A DNA stretch of 64,000 bases from Bacillus changyiensis. GTDB lineage: Bacteria; Bacillota; Bacilli; Bacillales; Bacillaceae. A program made the translations under genes and the position numbers. Below, one piece after another: positions 7,659 through 15,620 of the stretch (positions are counted from its first letter, which is position 1; every line of letters begins with the position of its first letter). The notes under the pieces were generated by a model, which had not been told where the DNA came from, did no database searches, and saw only the letters and a program-made list of their open reading frames with translations. Location of the stretch: positions 868,001 to 932,000 of the forward strand of contig NZ_JAQFWW010000002.1 of assembly GCF_027706145.1 (NCBI RefSeq), read 5' to 3'.

Positions 7659-7718
7659 CTAGCAACGGTGCACCAAACTTGCTGCTTCAGTATCAAAATC
7701 TAGTTCTTCGATTTTCAT
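7659..7718 (-). CDS. Putative 19-residue RiPP precursor peptide
   Basis: ATG 7718 to TAG 7659, followed at once by a second stop (TGA). It encodes MKIEELDFDTEAASLVHRC. Support: an excellent ribosome site (AAAAGGGGGTGA) 5 nt before the ATG, first place in the operon just downstream of a plausible promoter, and a ThiF-fold peptide-activating enzyme 52 nt downstream. The N-terminal part is acidic (E4, E5, D7, D9, E11) like a leader; the tail SLVHRC is a possible core. Known MccB substrates end in Asn; this one ends in Cys, so the chemistry may differ. The E4-E5 pair recalls the Glu-Glu pair used by PaaA, but sits near the start. No other short ORF with a good ribosome site is seen in this gap. 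Confidence 0.7.
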   Translation of the reverse strand: MKIEELDFDTEAASLVHRC

Positions 7719-7742
7719 AGCCCTCACCCCCTTTTCCTAATA

Positions 7743-7772
7743 ATGATAATATCAATTATTCAGAAATTTCAA
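7743..7772 (-). promoter_or_regulatory. Possible sigma-A promoter of the peptide operon
   Basis: Minus strand TTGAAA (7767-7772), 18-nt spacer, TATCAT (7743-7748). This would start RNA near 7736 and leave a leader of about 18 nt containing the ribosome site of the peptide gene. A TATTAT with a 15-nt spacer overlaps. The region is AT-rich, so chance matches are likely. Confidence 0.4.
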
Positions 7773-7876
7773 CTAATTTTTATGAATTTTTAAAATATGA
7801 TATAAAAGACCTCTAAAGGAAATAAATAGTTATTTTTTATGTTTTGGAACTCCATTTTGATATTTTATTATAAAAA

Positions 7877-7905
7877 ATCTGGCATTTTTAATGAATGCCA
7901 GATCT
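7877..7905 (-). terminator. Intrinsic terminator upstream of the peptide operon
   Basis: Perfect 10-bp stem ATCTGGCATT / AATGCCAGAT with a 7-nt loop; on the minus strand it is followed by TTTTTTA. It ends minus-strand transcription arriving from the right and so insulates the peptide operon. Before the second IS arrived it probably terminated the small gene now truncated at 9339. Confidence 0.8.
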
Positions 7906-7941
7906 CGACTCATCTATTTAATTGCCTAACGGAAGATGGAT

Positions 7942-9338
7942 TGAAGTGACTCCAAAACTTAGACAGTAAAATGTCATGAAGCAGCTCGACTGGCATGATT
8001 CCGGTATTGCACCGGGCTCATGCCTTTTCATTTGATCTTAATCCGTTTGTGATAGTAGTAATCAATATACTCTACGAGTTCTTTTTTGAAATGTTCGACG
8101 CTCTCATAAAGGAATTCTGATTTTAAAACGCTAAAGAAGCTTTCCATCACCGCATTGTCATAACAGTTGCCTTTACGAGACATACTTTGTGTGATGTTTC
8201 GTTTTTTAGGACATGAAGATACGGCTTTATTTGGTAGTGCCAGCCTTGATCTGAATGAATCATGAGCTCATCTTCATCTGTCAGCAGTTCAAATGACTGT
8301 TCTAACATCTCGGATACGAGCAAATATGTTGGTCTCGAACCGAGCGTATAGACTATGATCTCTCTATTAAATAAATCGAGCATTGGATATATATACAGTT
8401 TTCCCCCCGAATAATTTAAATTCCGTGATATCCGTTACCCATTTCCTTTTCGGTTTTTCCGCCTTGAAATCACGATTTAAAAGATGAGGAGCCGCCTTGT
8501 CGATTTCTCCTTTTTTCTTCTTCCGCACAAGGCATTTTAATCCCAATTCATTCATGATCCGATATACTTTTTAATGGTTGATTTGATACCCGCGGTTTTT
8601 AAATTCAGCATGTATCCGTCGATATCCGTAACAGCCTTTATGTTCATCATAGATAGTCTGAACTAGCGATTTGATCTCGGCATCTTTGTCTGAACGCCCG
8701 AAAGTTTTGACCCAGTAATAATACGTACTGCGCGGTATTCCAGCCAGTTTAAGCAGCGCTTTTTAACCGGAAATTAGTCCTTAGTAAATACTACTTGTGC
8801 TTTGTCTTGTTTTGTGATTTTTCCTTGTTTTGAACTAAGGCATTCTCCATCCGCAGACGTTCAATTTCCTCTTGCATCGCTTCAACTGATCCTTCTTGCG
8901 TTCCTTGTTTTTCCGTTCTTTTTTGGTTGTGCTTTTCCCTGGATAAACGCCCCTTTTTTTGGTTTTAGGGCCTCTATTCCTCCAGCTTCGAACTGTTTCT
9001 TCCACTGAGCGAGTGTAGAAGGCGCTTGAATATTGAAGATAGCGGCAGTTGCACGGATAGACGTCCCTGATCATATAATGAAGTACCTCTAGTTTATCTT
9101 CTGCGGAATAGGTTGTATAGGATTTATGAAACACAACTTCTCCATAATGTTGATAGTTGCGGATCCATACATGAAAAACACTATGCGAAACGCCAATCTC
9201 CCTGGCAATCGTTTTTACCCTTTAGTCCCCGTAAGATACTTTTTAACCGCTTGTATTTTTTCCTCAGCTGTAAATTTAACCATAAGAAAACTGCACCTCC
9301 GATTGTTAGATGGTGTCTAACAATTGGGGGGCAGTTCA
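7942..9338 (-). mobile_element. Second, heavily decayed IS3-family element related to the one at 239-1663
   Basis: The left end TGAAGTGACTCC and the right end (minus strand) TGAACTGCCCCCC with nearby TTAGACA/TTAGACAC match the ends of the first IS, and the size (1.40 kb) and orientation are the same. No 3-4 bp target duplication is visible (only AT on each side), in keeping with greater age. The two related elements bracket the peptide operon in the same orientation. Confidence 0.85.
7974..9283 (-). pseudogene. Degenerate IS3-family transposase
   Basis: Reads from ATG 9283 (MVKFTAEEKIQAVKKYL, close to the VKYSSEFKIQAVKAYL of the other IS) to a stop at 7974 after SPVQYRNHASRAA. In between at least four frame changes are needed: recognisable blocks lie at 8835-9134, 8367-8555 ([19 protein letters not shown], the first catalytic Asp region) and 8147-8383 ([11 protein letters not shown]), with stop codons such as that at 8036-8038 near the end. 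It cannot make a working transposase. Confidence 0.88.
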
Positions 9339-9575
9339 ATAAGGTGGAGCTTTGTATAATTTTAACCCGACGATTTTGTATATAACGTCTTTGACAATAT
9401 GGAAAAGTTTTCGCTTGTTAAATTGAGCGTTTTTTAGACCAACATTCGAAAAGGTAGATTTAAATATTCTAACTTTCTGCAAATCGTGCTTATCTTTTTC
9501 TTCATATTTGATACATATTTTCTCACTTTCCACTTCTAAATGTAATTCTTCAATACTTACTATAGCAAGGTCCAT
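9339..9575 (-). pseudogene. Small unknown gene truncated at its 3' end by the second IS
   Basis: ATG 9575 has AGGGGA 6 nt upstream and opens a 79-codon frame (MDLAIVSIEELHLEVESEKI...). The last host codon is at 9339-9341 and the stop is the TGA that forms the IS terminus (9336-9338). Across the IS the sequence leads shortly to the terminator at 7877-7905, so only a few C-terminal codons were displaced. The protein is charged and soluble, and I do not recognise a family. Expression and function are unknown. Confidence 0.45.
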
Positions 9576-9638
9576 TAAGTATCCCCTAAAAACAATCATC
9601 TTAAAATTTTTCTGTCTCTATTGCCTCTTTAAACCTAC

Positions 9639-10118
9639 TCACTTATGATACGGTTCCCCCCGATTAATCCGAAATGCCCGATAAACCTGCTCTACCAAAA
9701 TCAACCGCATCAATTGATGCGGAAATGTCATCCGTGAAAACGACAGCTTCTCATCCGCGCGCTGCAGGACAGCGTCGCTTAAGCCCAGTGAGCCACCGAT
9801 GACAAAGCAGACTTTGCTTTTTCCATATGTAGCAAGCCTATCGATATGATCGGCTAATTCCTCCGAACTTTTCATTTTTCCCTCAATCGCCAGAGCGATG
9901 ACGTGGGCATCTTGGCTGATTTTGGCGAGAAGGCGTTCGCCTTCTTTGGCTTTGACGATTTTCATATCCTGTTCGCTTAAATTTTCTGGTGCTTTTTCAT
10001 CAGGCAGTTCGATTATCTCAACTTTTGCATAGGATGAAAGTCGTTTTATATATTCATCTATTCCTTGTTTTAAATATTTTTCTTTTAACTTTCCAATGGC
10101 TACAATCGATATATTCAC
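9639..10118 (-). CDS. rlmH: 23S rRNA (pseudouridine1915-N3)-methyltransferase
   Basis: 159 residues, the standard length. A SPOUT-family methyltransferase that methylates pseudouridine 1915 in helix 69 of 23S rRNA on assembled 70S ribosomes. Family marks: N-terminal [16 protein letters not shown], the knot motif [11 protein letters not shown], and the C-terminal [31 protein letters not shown] that carries the SAM-binding loop and ends in the conserved YH(H/K). In B. subtilis it is yydA, next to yyzF as here. Intact. Confidence 0.97.
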   Translation of the reverse strand: MNISIVAIGKLKEKYLKQGIDEYIKRLSSYAKVEIIELPDEKAPENLSEQDMKIVKAKEGERLLAKISQDAHVIALAIEGKMKSSEELADHIDRLATYGKSKVCFVIGGSLGLSDAVLQRADEKLSFSRMTFPHQLMRLILVEQVYRAFRINRGEPYHK

Positions 10119-10156
10119 AGGTCATCCCCACCTTAAGAACAAGATATTCAGAGTAT

Positions 10157-10465
10157 TTATCCACAGCTGTGGATATTTTGTGTATATATTGTGCCCGATC
10201 ATTTGTTCCCTACTATATATACTGCAGGGTTATCACATAATTCACAGGTTGTGGATAAGTTGTGTATATGTTCGATTTTTCTAATTTCCGGTGCTTGTTC
10301 TTCTTCATCAACGTACATATCAATCACAGTTTCTATATGTTCCTCACAAGATTTCATGAGTGTACCTCCAAACTTATCATTAGGCTCTTTTTTTAAAGAA
10401 GTTCCTTATTCCAATATACCCTATTTATTCACATGTTAATAGAATTTTTCGTATGTTTATCCACA
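10157..10465. other. Group of DnaA boxes around rlmH-yyzF
   Basis: Four 9-mers match the DnaA box TTATCCACA with at most one change: 10157-10165 (exact, plus), 10168-10176 (TGTGGATAT, inverted), 10250-10258 (exact, inverted, inside yyzF) and 10457-10465 (exact, plus). Three exact copies in about 300 bp are not expected by chance. They could titrate DnaA or let DnaA control yyzF-rlmH. Confidence 0.75.
10199..10357 (-). CDS. yyzF: CxxH/CxxC small protein YyzF
   Basis: 52 codons from ATG 10357 with TGGAGGT 6 nt upstream. The protein (MKSCEEHIETVIDMYVDEEE...) has a Cys-x-x-His pair near the N-terminus (C4, H7) and a Cys-x-x-Cys pair near the C-terminus (TTCELCDNP), the pattern of the CxxH/CxxC protein family found next to rlmH in Bacillus. 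A small zinc-binding fold is likely; no function is established. It lies 80 nt upstream of rlmH in the same direction and probably shares its transcript. A DnaA box is embedded in the codons for Leu-Ser-Thr. Confidence 0.88.
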   Translation of the reverse strand: MKSCEEHIETVIDMYVDEEEQAPEIRKIEHIHNLSTTCELCDNPAVYIVGNK

Positions 10466-10469
10466 GATG

Positions 10470-10501
10470 AAAAAGCATTGACCACTAAGCCAATGCTTTT
10501 T
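10470..10501 (-). terminator. Intrinsic terminator after the small membrane-protein gene
   Basis: Perfect 11-bp stem AAAAAGCATTG / CAATGCTTTTT with a T-run on either strand, overlapping the stop codon of the gene at 10500-11006. It may also stop plus-strand transcription. Confidence 0.8.
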
Positions 10502-11006
10502 AAACTGATGGGGTATTTGATTTACTATTGTAATGGTTTGCTAAGCATTCATACTTATTCACAATATACTGTAAATAAGCAACTTGAAATAAACAAGTCA
10601 ACAATCTATTCACAGATTGGCTTCTAAACCGTTGTTTAAAAGCTTGTCGAACCTGCAAACTGCTATAAATATTAACAATGATAAATAATAGCAGAGAAAA
10701 ATGCTTTAATAAGCTATCTTCTGGTTGTAATGGGAGCAAAAAGGCATAATCGTTCGGTAAAAGATGATCACCTAACACGTACTGAACAGGTGTTAGTATC
10801 CATAAAAATTCTAAGACTGAAAAAATGAAGAGCACCACCGTTACTTTAATAGCAACATACGGGATCTTAATTTGAAACTTTTCAAGAGCTTGTCTTCTTG
10901 ACAAAAACCAATATGGGATATACATTCCGAGTGTGATAATCGTTAATAAAATTGCATACTTGACGCTAATTTTTTGAAATTCCTTTACATCTTGATCTTC
11001 ATTCAT
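10500..11006 (-). CDS. Small four-helix membrane protein, DUF4234-like
   Basis: 168 residues with about four hydrophobic segments. The first contains ITLGMYIPYWFLSRRQALE, like the 'TLGIYxxYWFxxR' signature of DUF4234 membrane proteins. The gene at 11849-12316 encodes a paralogue with the same start (LVTLGAYIPYWFISRKKSL), so the pair arose by duplication. Function unknown. ATG 11006 is followed by the acidic start MNEDQDVKEF. A terminator overlaps its stop. Confidence 0.7.
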   Translation of the reverse strand: MNEDQDVKEFQKISVKYAILLTIITLGMYIPYWFLSRRQALEKFQIKIPYVAIKVTVVLFIFSVLEFLWILTPVQYVLGDHLLPNDYAFLLPLQPEDSLLKHFSLLLFIIVNIYSSLQVRQAFKQRFRSQSVNRLLTCLFQVAYLQYIVNKYECLANHYNSKSNTPSV

Positions 11007-11322
11007 GTTATTTCCTCAAACTCACTTTCTTGCGCCCCCACCTATCTATAGACCTTCTAAAAAGAAAACTATAAACCAATAGAGAATTCAACATCTTAAT
11101 ATAAGCATTTTCGATGATATTTATTTCAGGAAAACAATTAAATCTATAAAAAACAGTTCTTAAATCACATTTCTCCCTTAAAAACTAACGGGTCAATGAG
11201 TGTAAATAACTATTTTTAGACGTTCTATAGTTAACTTTTTTTATTACTTTGTGAAATATAGATCGATAATATCATTCGTATTAATTTACATTTAAAAAAT
11301 AGTCTTAAAGACCCTCGTGAAA
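11007..11322. other. Intergenic region without a recognisable gene
   Basis: 316 bp, AT-rich. I see no ORF with a ribosome site, no strong hairpin with a T-run and no repeat. It should contain the promoter of the DUF4234-like gene on the minus strand. Confidence 0.5.
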
Positions 11323-11826
11323 TTACAGCCGTTTGCTCATATGCAAATCTGTAACCTCATAGTTCATTTTCTCATACAAACGTATCGCAGTCTTGTTGTG
11401 GGCAAATACATGGAGAGACAGCTTTTTGACACCTAACTCCTCAGCCTCTTCCTCTAACGTCTTCAGCACCCATCTCCCAATACCTTGTCCTTGGTAAGCT
11501 TCATACAGTCCAATATCGTAAATAAATGCATCCTTCAGAGGATGCTCGCGATCAATATATACCCAAAGCCAGCCCATAACATCTTTCTCTTCGTTTACGA
11601 TTGACCATAGATAATGGTTTGTACTATCTAATCCGTTTGGCAAAAGTCGTTGAAACTGTTCTTCTGCTTTTTCCATTGCTTCTGCCACTGTCCATAGACC
11701 CGCTTTTACTTTTTCCATAGCGTAATGATTGATCGTATATGATTTATACTCCTCAAAATCTTGTCCAGACATCGGTTTCAGAAGAGGTGATGTCTTTTTT
11801 TTCTGTAAATTGAGTCCTTTTAACAT
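11323..11826 (-). CDS. GNAT-family N-acetyltransferase
   Basis: 167 residues with the GNAT fold: the acetyl-CoA pyrophosphate loop is YQGQGIGRWVLKTLEEEA, preceded by the beta-4 strand DAFIYDIGLYEAY, and the C-terminal motif is HNKTAIRLYEKMNYEV. The acceptor cannot be predicted; relatives acetylate small amines, antibiotics or protein N-termini. Start ATG 11826 with GAAGGATGTGA upstream. It lies between the two paralogous membrane-protein genes in the same direction, with only 22 nt to the upstream one, so the three may have been duplicated or acquired together. Confidence 0.85.
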   Translation of the reverse strand: MLKGLNLQKKKTSPLLKPMSGQDFEEYKSYTINHYAMEKVKAGLWTVAEAMEKAEEQFQRLLPNGLDSTNHYLWSIVNEEKDVMGWLWVYIDREHPLKDAFIYDIGLYEAYQGQGIGRWVLKTLEEEAEELGVKKLSLHVFAHNKTAIRLYEKMNYEVTDLHMSKRL

Positions 11827-11848
11827 AAACTTGCATTCACATCCTTCT

Positions 11849-12316
11849 TTATGATGATGAGACGATTGTTAAATATTCGCGTTTTTGTTGAGAAAGCTTA
11901 TTGATTCTATGCTGAATGTATAAAATGTTCAATAGAAAAGCAAGGACAGATCCTTTTTCTAGATGATATCCAGACAGCTTATTCAAAGAGACTGTCACGA
12001 TAAGAGCACAATAAATCAGTACACCAACAGATAAAATCATGATCACCCTATGCAGTAGAATGTAAATACTATAGTGTGTATCTGAGAGTATAAAAGTAGC
12101 TGTTAAACCCATAGGAAAAGAAAATAAATAATAACCAATGATAGCTTTAAGTATGGCGTAGGGAATATCATGATAGGGAAGCATATCAAGACTTTTTTTC
12201 CTGGAAATAAACCAGTATGGAATGTAGGCTCCTAAGGTAACAAGACACAATAAAAAAACGTTCTGCACACTTTTAATTGACAACGATTTCATTGTCATTG
12301 TTGAATCATTACTCAT
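11849..12316 (-). CDS. Small membrane protein, DUF4234-like, paralogue of 10500-11006
   Basis: 155 residues with about four transmembrane segments, and LVTLGAYIPYWFISRKKSLDML as the family-like signature. Its end (LNILYIQHRINKLSQ) matches the LFQVAYLQYIVNKYE of its paralogue. Start ATG 12316 behind GGAGGAATGAG. Function unknown. Followed after 22 nt by the acetyltransferase, so probably one transcript. Confidence 0.7.
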   Translation of the reverse strand: MSNDSTMTMKSLSIKSVQNVFLLCLVTLGAYIPYWFISRKKSLDMLPYHDIPYAILKAIIGYYLFSFPMGLTATFILSDTHYSIYILLHRVIMILSVGVLIYCALIVTVSLNKLSGYHLEKGSVLAFLLNILYIQHRINKLSQQKREYLTIVSSS

Positions 12317-12638
12317 CTCATTCCTCCGTATACATGAATTGAATGAATATTTTCATTATAGATGGACACCCCATCAATATATGCGTTTTGTGTTTGTTAG
12401 ACAATAAGTCTAAAGAACCATGATGACATTTGACTCATTTTTGTTGTCTTATTATTCCAAATAAAGCCGCTGTAGGAACGCCACTATTTTCAAAAAATCA
12501 TTTCTTTATCCACTAAAATGAAAAAACCTCCAAATGAATCATGATTTTTGCAATTCACAGGTCTTTATTCCTTTATCCAAAAAACATTTTTCAATTTTTG
12601 ACGAACATCAATTACTTGGCCATAATTAAGGCATAAAG
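12317..12638. other. Intergenic region without a recognisable gene
   Basis: About 320 bp between the DUF4234-like gene and the htrA terminator. It is AT-rich with no ORF with a ribosome site. The minus-strand promoter of the downstream gene should lie close to 12320-12380. Confidence 0.5.
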
Positions 12639-12673
12639 AAAAACAGCCCGGCTTGATCGCCAGACTGTTTATG
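12639..12673 (-). terminator. Terminator of the walRKHIJ-htrA gene set
   Basis: On the minus strand AAACAGTCTGGC - gatcaa - GCCGGGCTGTTTTTC forms a stem of about 12 bp with G-U pairs and a T-run, starting 1-2 nt after the htrA stop. Confidence 0.85.
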
Positions 12674-12674
12674 G

Positions 12675-13901
12675 TTAGCTGTCCAATTTGGAACGTGATA
12701 GTTTTACTTCGGTCGTTTTCTCTTTTCCACCGCGCATGTATTTAATTTTCACTGTATCACCAACATTTTTAGTGTAAAGCTCTTTACGAAGATCAACGAT
12801 ATCGTAAACTTGTTCTCCGTCAAATTCGATGATGACATCAAGCTTTTTCAGACCTGCTTTTCCAGCCGGTGAGATAGGCTGCACACCCATAATTGCGACA
12901 CCAGAAGTAATGTCTTTCGGCAATTTGAGTGTTTCTTGCCAATGGTAACTTGCGATGTCAGCAAGTGATTTCATTTCAATTCCAAGGTATGGACGTCTGA
13001 CTTCTCCATATGACTCTAGATCATGAATAACTGGAATTGCAAGATTAGCTGGGATACTAAGACCAATCCCTTCAACAGCAGACTCTGCAATTTTCATCGA
13101 ATTAATCCCAATCACTTTTCCATCAATATTAAACAGCCCACCGCCACTGTTTCCGGGGTTAATCGCCGCATCTGTTTGTAGTACTTCGGCATTCCAGTCA
13201 GGCTGTCCGTCCCCGTCTGAATCAACCGGAACAGCACGCTCTGTACCAGATATAATACCTTGTGTAACAGAACCGGAAAACTGAAGGCCGAGAGGATTTC
13301 CAATCGCAATGACAGGCTCACCTGTTTTTACCTGATCGGAGTTTCCAAAATCAGCAACTGCTTTAATTTTATTGCTATTGACTTGAAGTACGGCAAGATC
13401 CATTAGTTTATCGCTGCCAATTAGCTTTGCCTGAATTCTTGTTCCATCATTTAAGCTGACTTCAATTTGTGACGCGCCTGCAATAACATGATGGTTCGTT
13501 ACAATGTAGGCTGTCTCGCCATTCTTTTTATAAATGACACCTGAACCGGTGCCGGCCTCACCTGTTCCATCCCAGACACCACCTGTTTTTTGAAGATTGA
13601 TGACGCCAACGACTGAATCAGACACTTTTGAGACGACATTTGTAACCTCATTACTTACATTGACTGAAACATTTCGAAGTGCTGCTCCTTGCTGTCTTGT
13701 CCCATTTCCATTGCGCAATTTGATCACTTGAAGTTTGTATGGCAAAAGGCCTTGTTCAGAGAGGTATGGCAGAGCAAGTACGGTTAATAAAGCACCAATC
13801 ACGGCTCCAGCTAGACTTGATATCAAAAAGCTTTTCCAACTTCTTTTTCTCTTTTCCTGATCGTACTTTTCCTCATCATGATTAAACTCCACTATATTCA
13901 A
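12675..13901 (-). CDS. htrC: HtrA-like membrane-anchored serine protease (YyxA/HtrC)
   Basis: About 408 residues. A cytosolic charged N-terminus is followed by one transmembrane anchor ([24 protein letters not shown]), a trypsin-like domain with the His-Asp-Ser triad ([29 protein letters not shown]), and one C-terminal PDZ domain (about 300-400). DegP/HtrA proteases degrade misfolded exported proteins at the outer face of the membrane. It closes the wal operon, about 70 nt after walJ, the same order as yyxA in B. subtilis. The start is uncertain: TTG 13901 has its ribosome site only 2 nt away, while GTG 13892 has AAAGG 11 nt upstream and is at least as likely. Confidence 0.95.
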   Translation of the reverse strand: MNIVEFNHDEEKYDQEKRKRSWKSFLISSLAGAVIGALLTVLALPYLSEQGLLPYKLQVIKLRNGNGTRQQGAALRNVSVNVSNEVTNVVSKVSDSVVGVINLQKTGGVWDGTGEAGTGSGVIYKKNGETAYIVTNHHVIAGASQIEVSLNDGTRIQAKLIGSDKLMDLAVLQVNSNKIKAVADFGNSDQVKTGEPVIAIGNPLGLQFSGSVTQGIISGTERAVPVDSDGDGQPDWNAEVLQTDAAINPGNSGGGLFNIDGKVIGINSMKIAESAVEGIGLSIPANLAIPVIHDLESYGEVRRPYLGIEMKSLADIASYHWQETLKLPKDITSGVAIMGVQPISPAGKAGLKKLDVIIEFDGEQVYDIVDLRKELYTKNVGDTVKIKYMRGGKEKTTEVKLSRSKLDS

Positions 13902-13970
13902 ATCCTTTCAAAGATCTTCATATATAGTGTGGATCATCAGCTTTCAGATTAATCATTGATTGTAGGAAAA

Positions 13971-14765
13971 TTACACCGCTGCAAGAGGTGTTGGTTTTTT
14001 TGGATCTGTATCATATAATTCAAACGTTTCTCCAGATATCAAACCTTTTGCGGCAAGGGTTTGTTGTACTGACATTCTCGCCAGTTCTTTCATATTATTA
14101 TCTTGACTTAAGTGTGCTAGGTAAATACGGGATGTTTCATCACTAATTACATCTGTCATCGCAAGTGCCGCATCTTCGTTTGACACATGGCCAATATCGC
14201 TTAAAATTCGTCGTTTAATATTCCAAGGATATCGCCCCATTTGCAACATTCCGACATCATGGTTGCTTTCAAACACAAAAACATTGGCTGATCTAATAAT
14301 TCCTTTCATGCGGTCACTAACATATCCTGTATCCGTGATCAGTGCAAGTTTCCGACCATTATAATGAAAAACATAAAACATTGGTTCTGCTGCATCATGG
14401 GAAACACCAAAAGATTCAACATCAAGGGGACCGAACGATTTTATCGTTTCCATTGGAAAGACAAACTTTTGAGCATTGTCTATTTTGCCAATGTTTCCTT
14501 CCATCGCCTTCCATGTCTTTTCATTAGCATAAACAGGTAACTCGTATTTTCTTGCCAAAACACCGAGACCTTTAATGTGGTCACTATGCTCATGAGTAAC
14601 AAAAATGCCATCAAGTTGGTCTAAGCTTCTGTCAATTTGAGTCATCAATCCTTCAATTGCTTTTCCACTAAGACCTGCATCCACTAAAAAGGCGTGATCT
14701 TCGGTTTCCAAATAAAATGCATTGCCCGTACTCCCGCTTGCAAGAACGCTAAATTGCAAACTCAT
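13971..14765 (-). CDS. walJ: WalJ (YycJ) metallo-beta-lactamase-fold protein
   Basis: 264 residues of the metallo-beta-lactamase fold with the metal motif THEHSDH and an N-terminal [14 protein letters not shown]. The family (YycJ/WalJ, also called VicX) accompanies the WalRK system; a DNA-exonuclease activity and a role in coordinating cell-wall work with division have been reported for members. Starts at ATG 14765, 6 nt after walI, so translation is probably coupled. Confidence 0.95.
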   Translation of the reverse strand: MSLQFSVLASGSTGNAFYLETEDHAFLVDAGLSGKAIEGLMTQIDRSLDQLDGIFVTHEHSDHIKGLGVLARKYELPVYANEKTWKAMEGNIGKIDNAQKFVFPMETIKSFGPLDVESFGVSHDAAEPMFYVFHYNGRKLALITDTGYVSDRMKGIIRSANVFVFESNHDVGMLQMGRYPWNIKRRILSDIGHVSNEDAALAMTDVISDETSRIYLAHLSQDNNMKELARMSVQQTLAAKGLISGETFELYDTDPKKPTPLAAV

Positions 14766-14771
14766 GAACTC

Positions 14772-15620
14772 TCACTCCGATTTTTCCTTTTTGTCCTTTG
14801 ATTGGAGCACCGCTCCATCCCTTGCATCAACGATAAACTCTTCATACATCAGGTTATCTTTTTCCTTTGTTCCTCGCTGAACCTCGATCCGCCAAACGGG
14901 TACAAAAATTTGGGCACTAGCCAATGGATACTGTGTATAATACCCTAGTTCTGCATGTTTGATCTTGCTGTTAGGTTTTAAATAATCAGGATGATAATAT
15001 AGAGCTTCAACAGCTCCGACAGCAGAAATGAGGTTTTCCGTTTTAACCTCTTTGATTTTTTGTAACATGGACTGTTTATAAGAAACGAACTCATTGTTTT
15101 TATTTAAAAACAATACGACTTCTCCCATATCATTGTTGGCACTTTCTTTTTGATCCTGGAAGATAAATTTTCCTTTATAAGCCTGGAAGAAAATAATTCG
15201 GTTCTTTAATTGATCTACCTTCCAAAGCTTATATTTACTGCCGTCAATTACTTGATTGTTGAGGATTTCCTTTGCCGTGGTCTCTAAATCGGTTTTAATA
15301 GGAATAGGTTTTTCAAATTTCATCTCTATTTCAGTTAACGGTTCTTTTTTTGGTAGATCTAACGGCTTTTGTCCTTTTAACGCATTGATTTCACTTTGTT
15401 TAAAAATTCTCTTTTGTGCGGATATCGAAGAACCTGTTTGTGATTCCTTTGATAAGCCTCCGTAAGATATATGGTCGGTTTTCATATCTTCCTCAAATGT
15501 CGACTTTTCTAAAACGGTAAATTGATTGTTTTCATGTTTTAGAAAGTATTGAATTGCCAAAAATATATCGAGAACAAGGAAGACGACAATGAATATTGTT
15601 TGTGTTCTATTCCAATCCAC
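14772..15620 (-). CDS. walI: WalI (YycI), regulator of the WalK sensor kinase
   Basis: 282 residues with one N-terminal transmembrane helix (TIFIVVFLVLDIFLAIQYFL) and an extracytoplasmic YycI domain. With WalH it binds WalK in the membrane and restrains its activity. Starts at GTG 15620 behind AAGGAGGGC and overlaps the end of walH by 14 nt. Normal length for Bacillus. Confidence 0.95.
   Translation of the reverse strand: MDWNRTQTIFIVVFLVLDIFLAIQYFLKHENNQFTVLEKSTFEEDMKTDHISYGGLSKESQTGSSISAQKRIFKQSEINALKGQKPLDLPKKEPLTEIEMKFEKPIPIKTDLETTAKEILNNQVIDGSKYKLWKVDQLKNRIIFFQAYKGKFIFQDQKESANNDMGEVVLFLNKNNEFVSYKQSMLQKIKEVKTENLISAVGAVEALYYHPDYLKPNSKIKHAELGYYTQYPLASAQIFVPVWRIEVQRGTKEKDNLMYEEFIVDARDGAVLQSKDKKEKSE

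Noticed and set aside
7938..9345. Target-site duplication of the second IS
   Set aside because: Only AT is shared on both sides; too short to be counted as a duplication.
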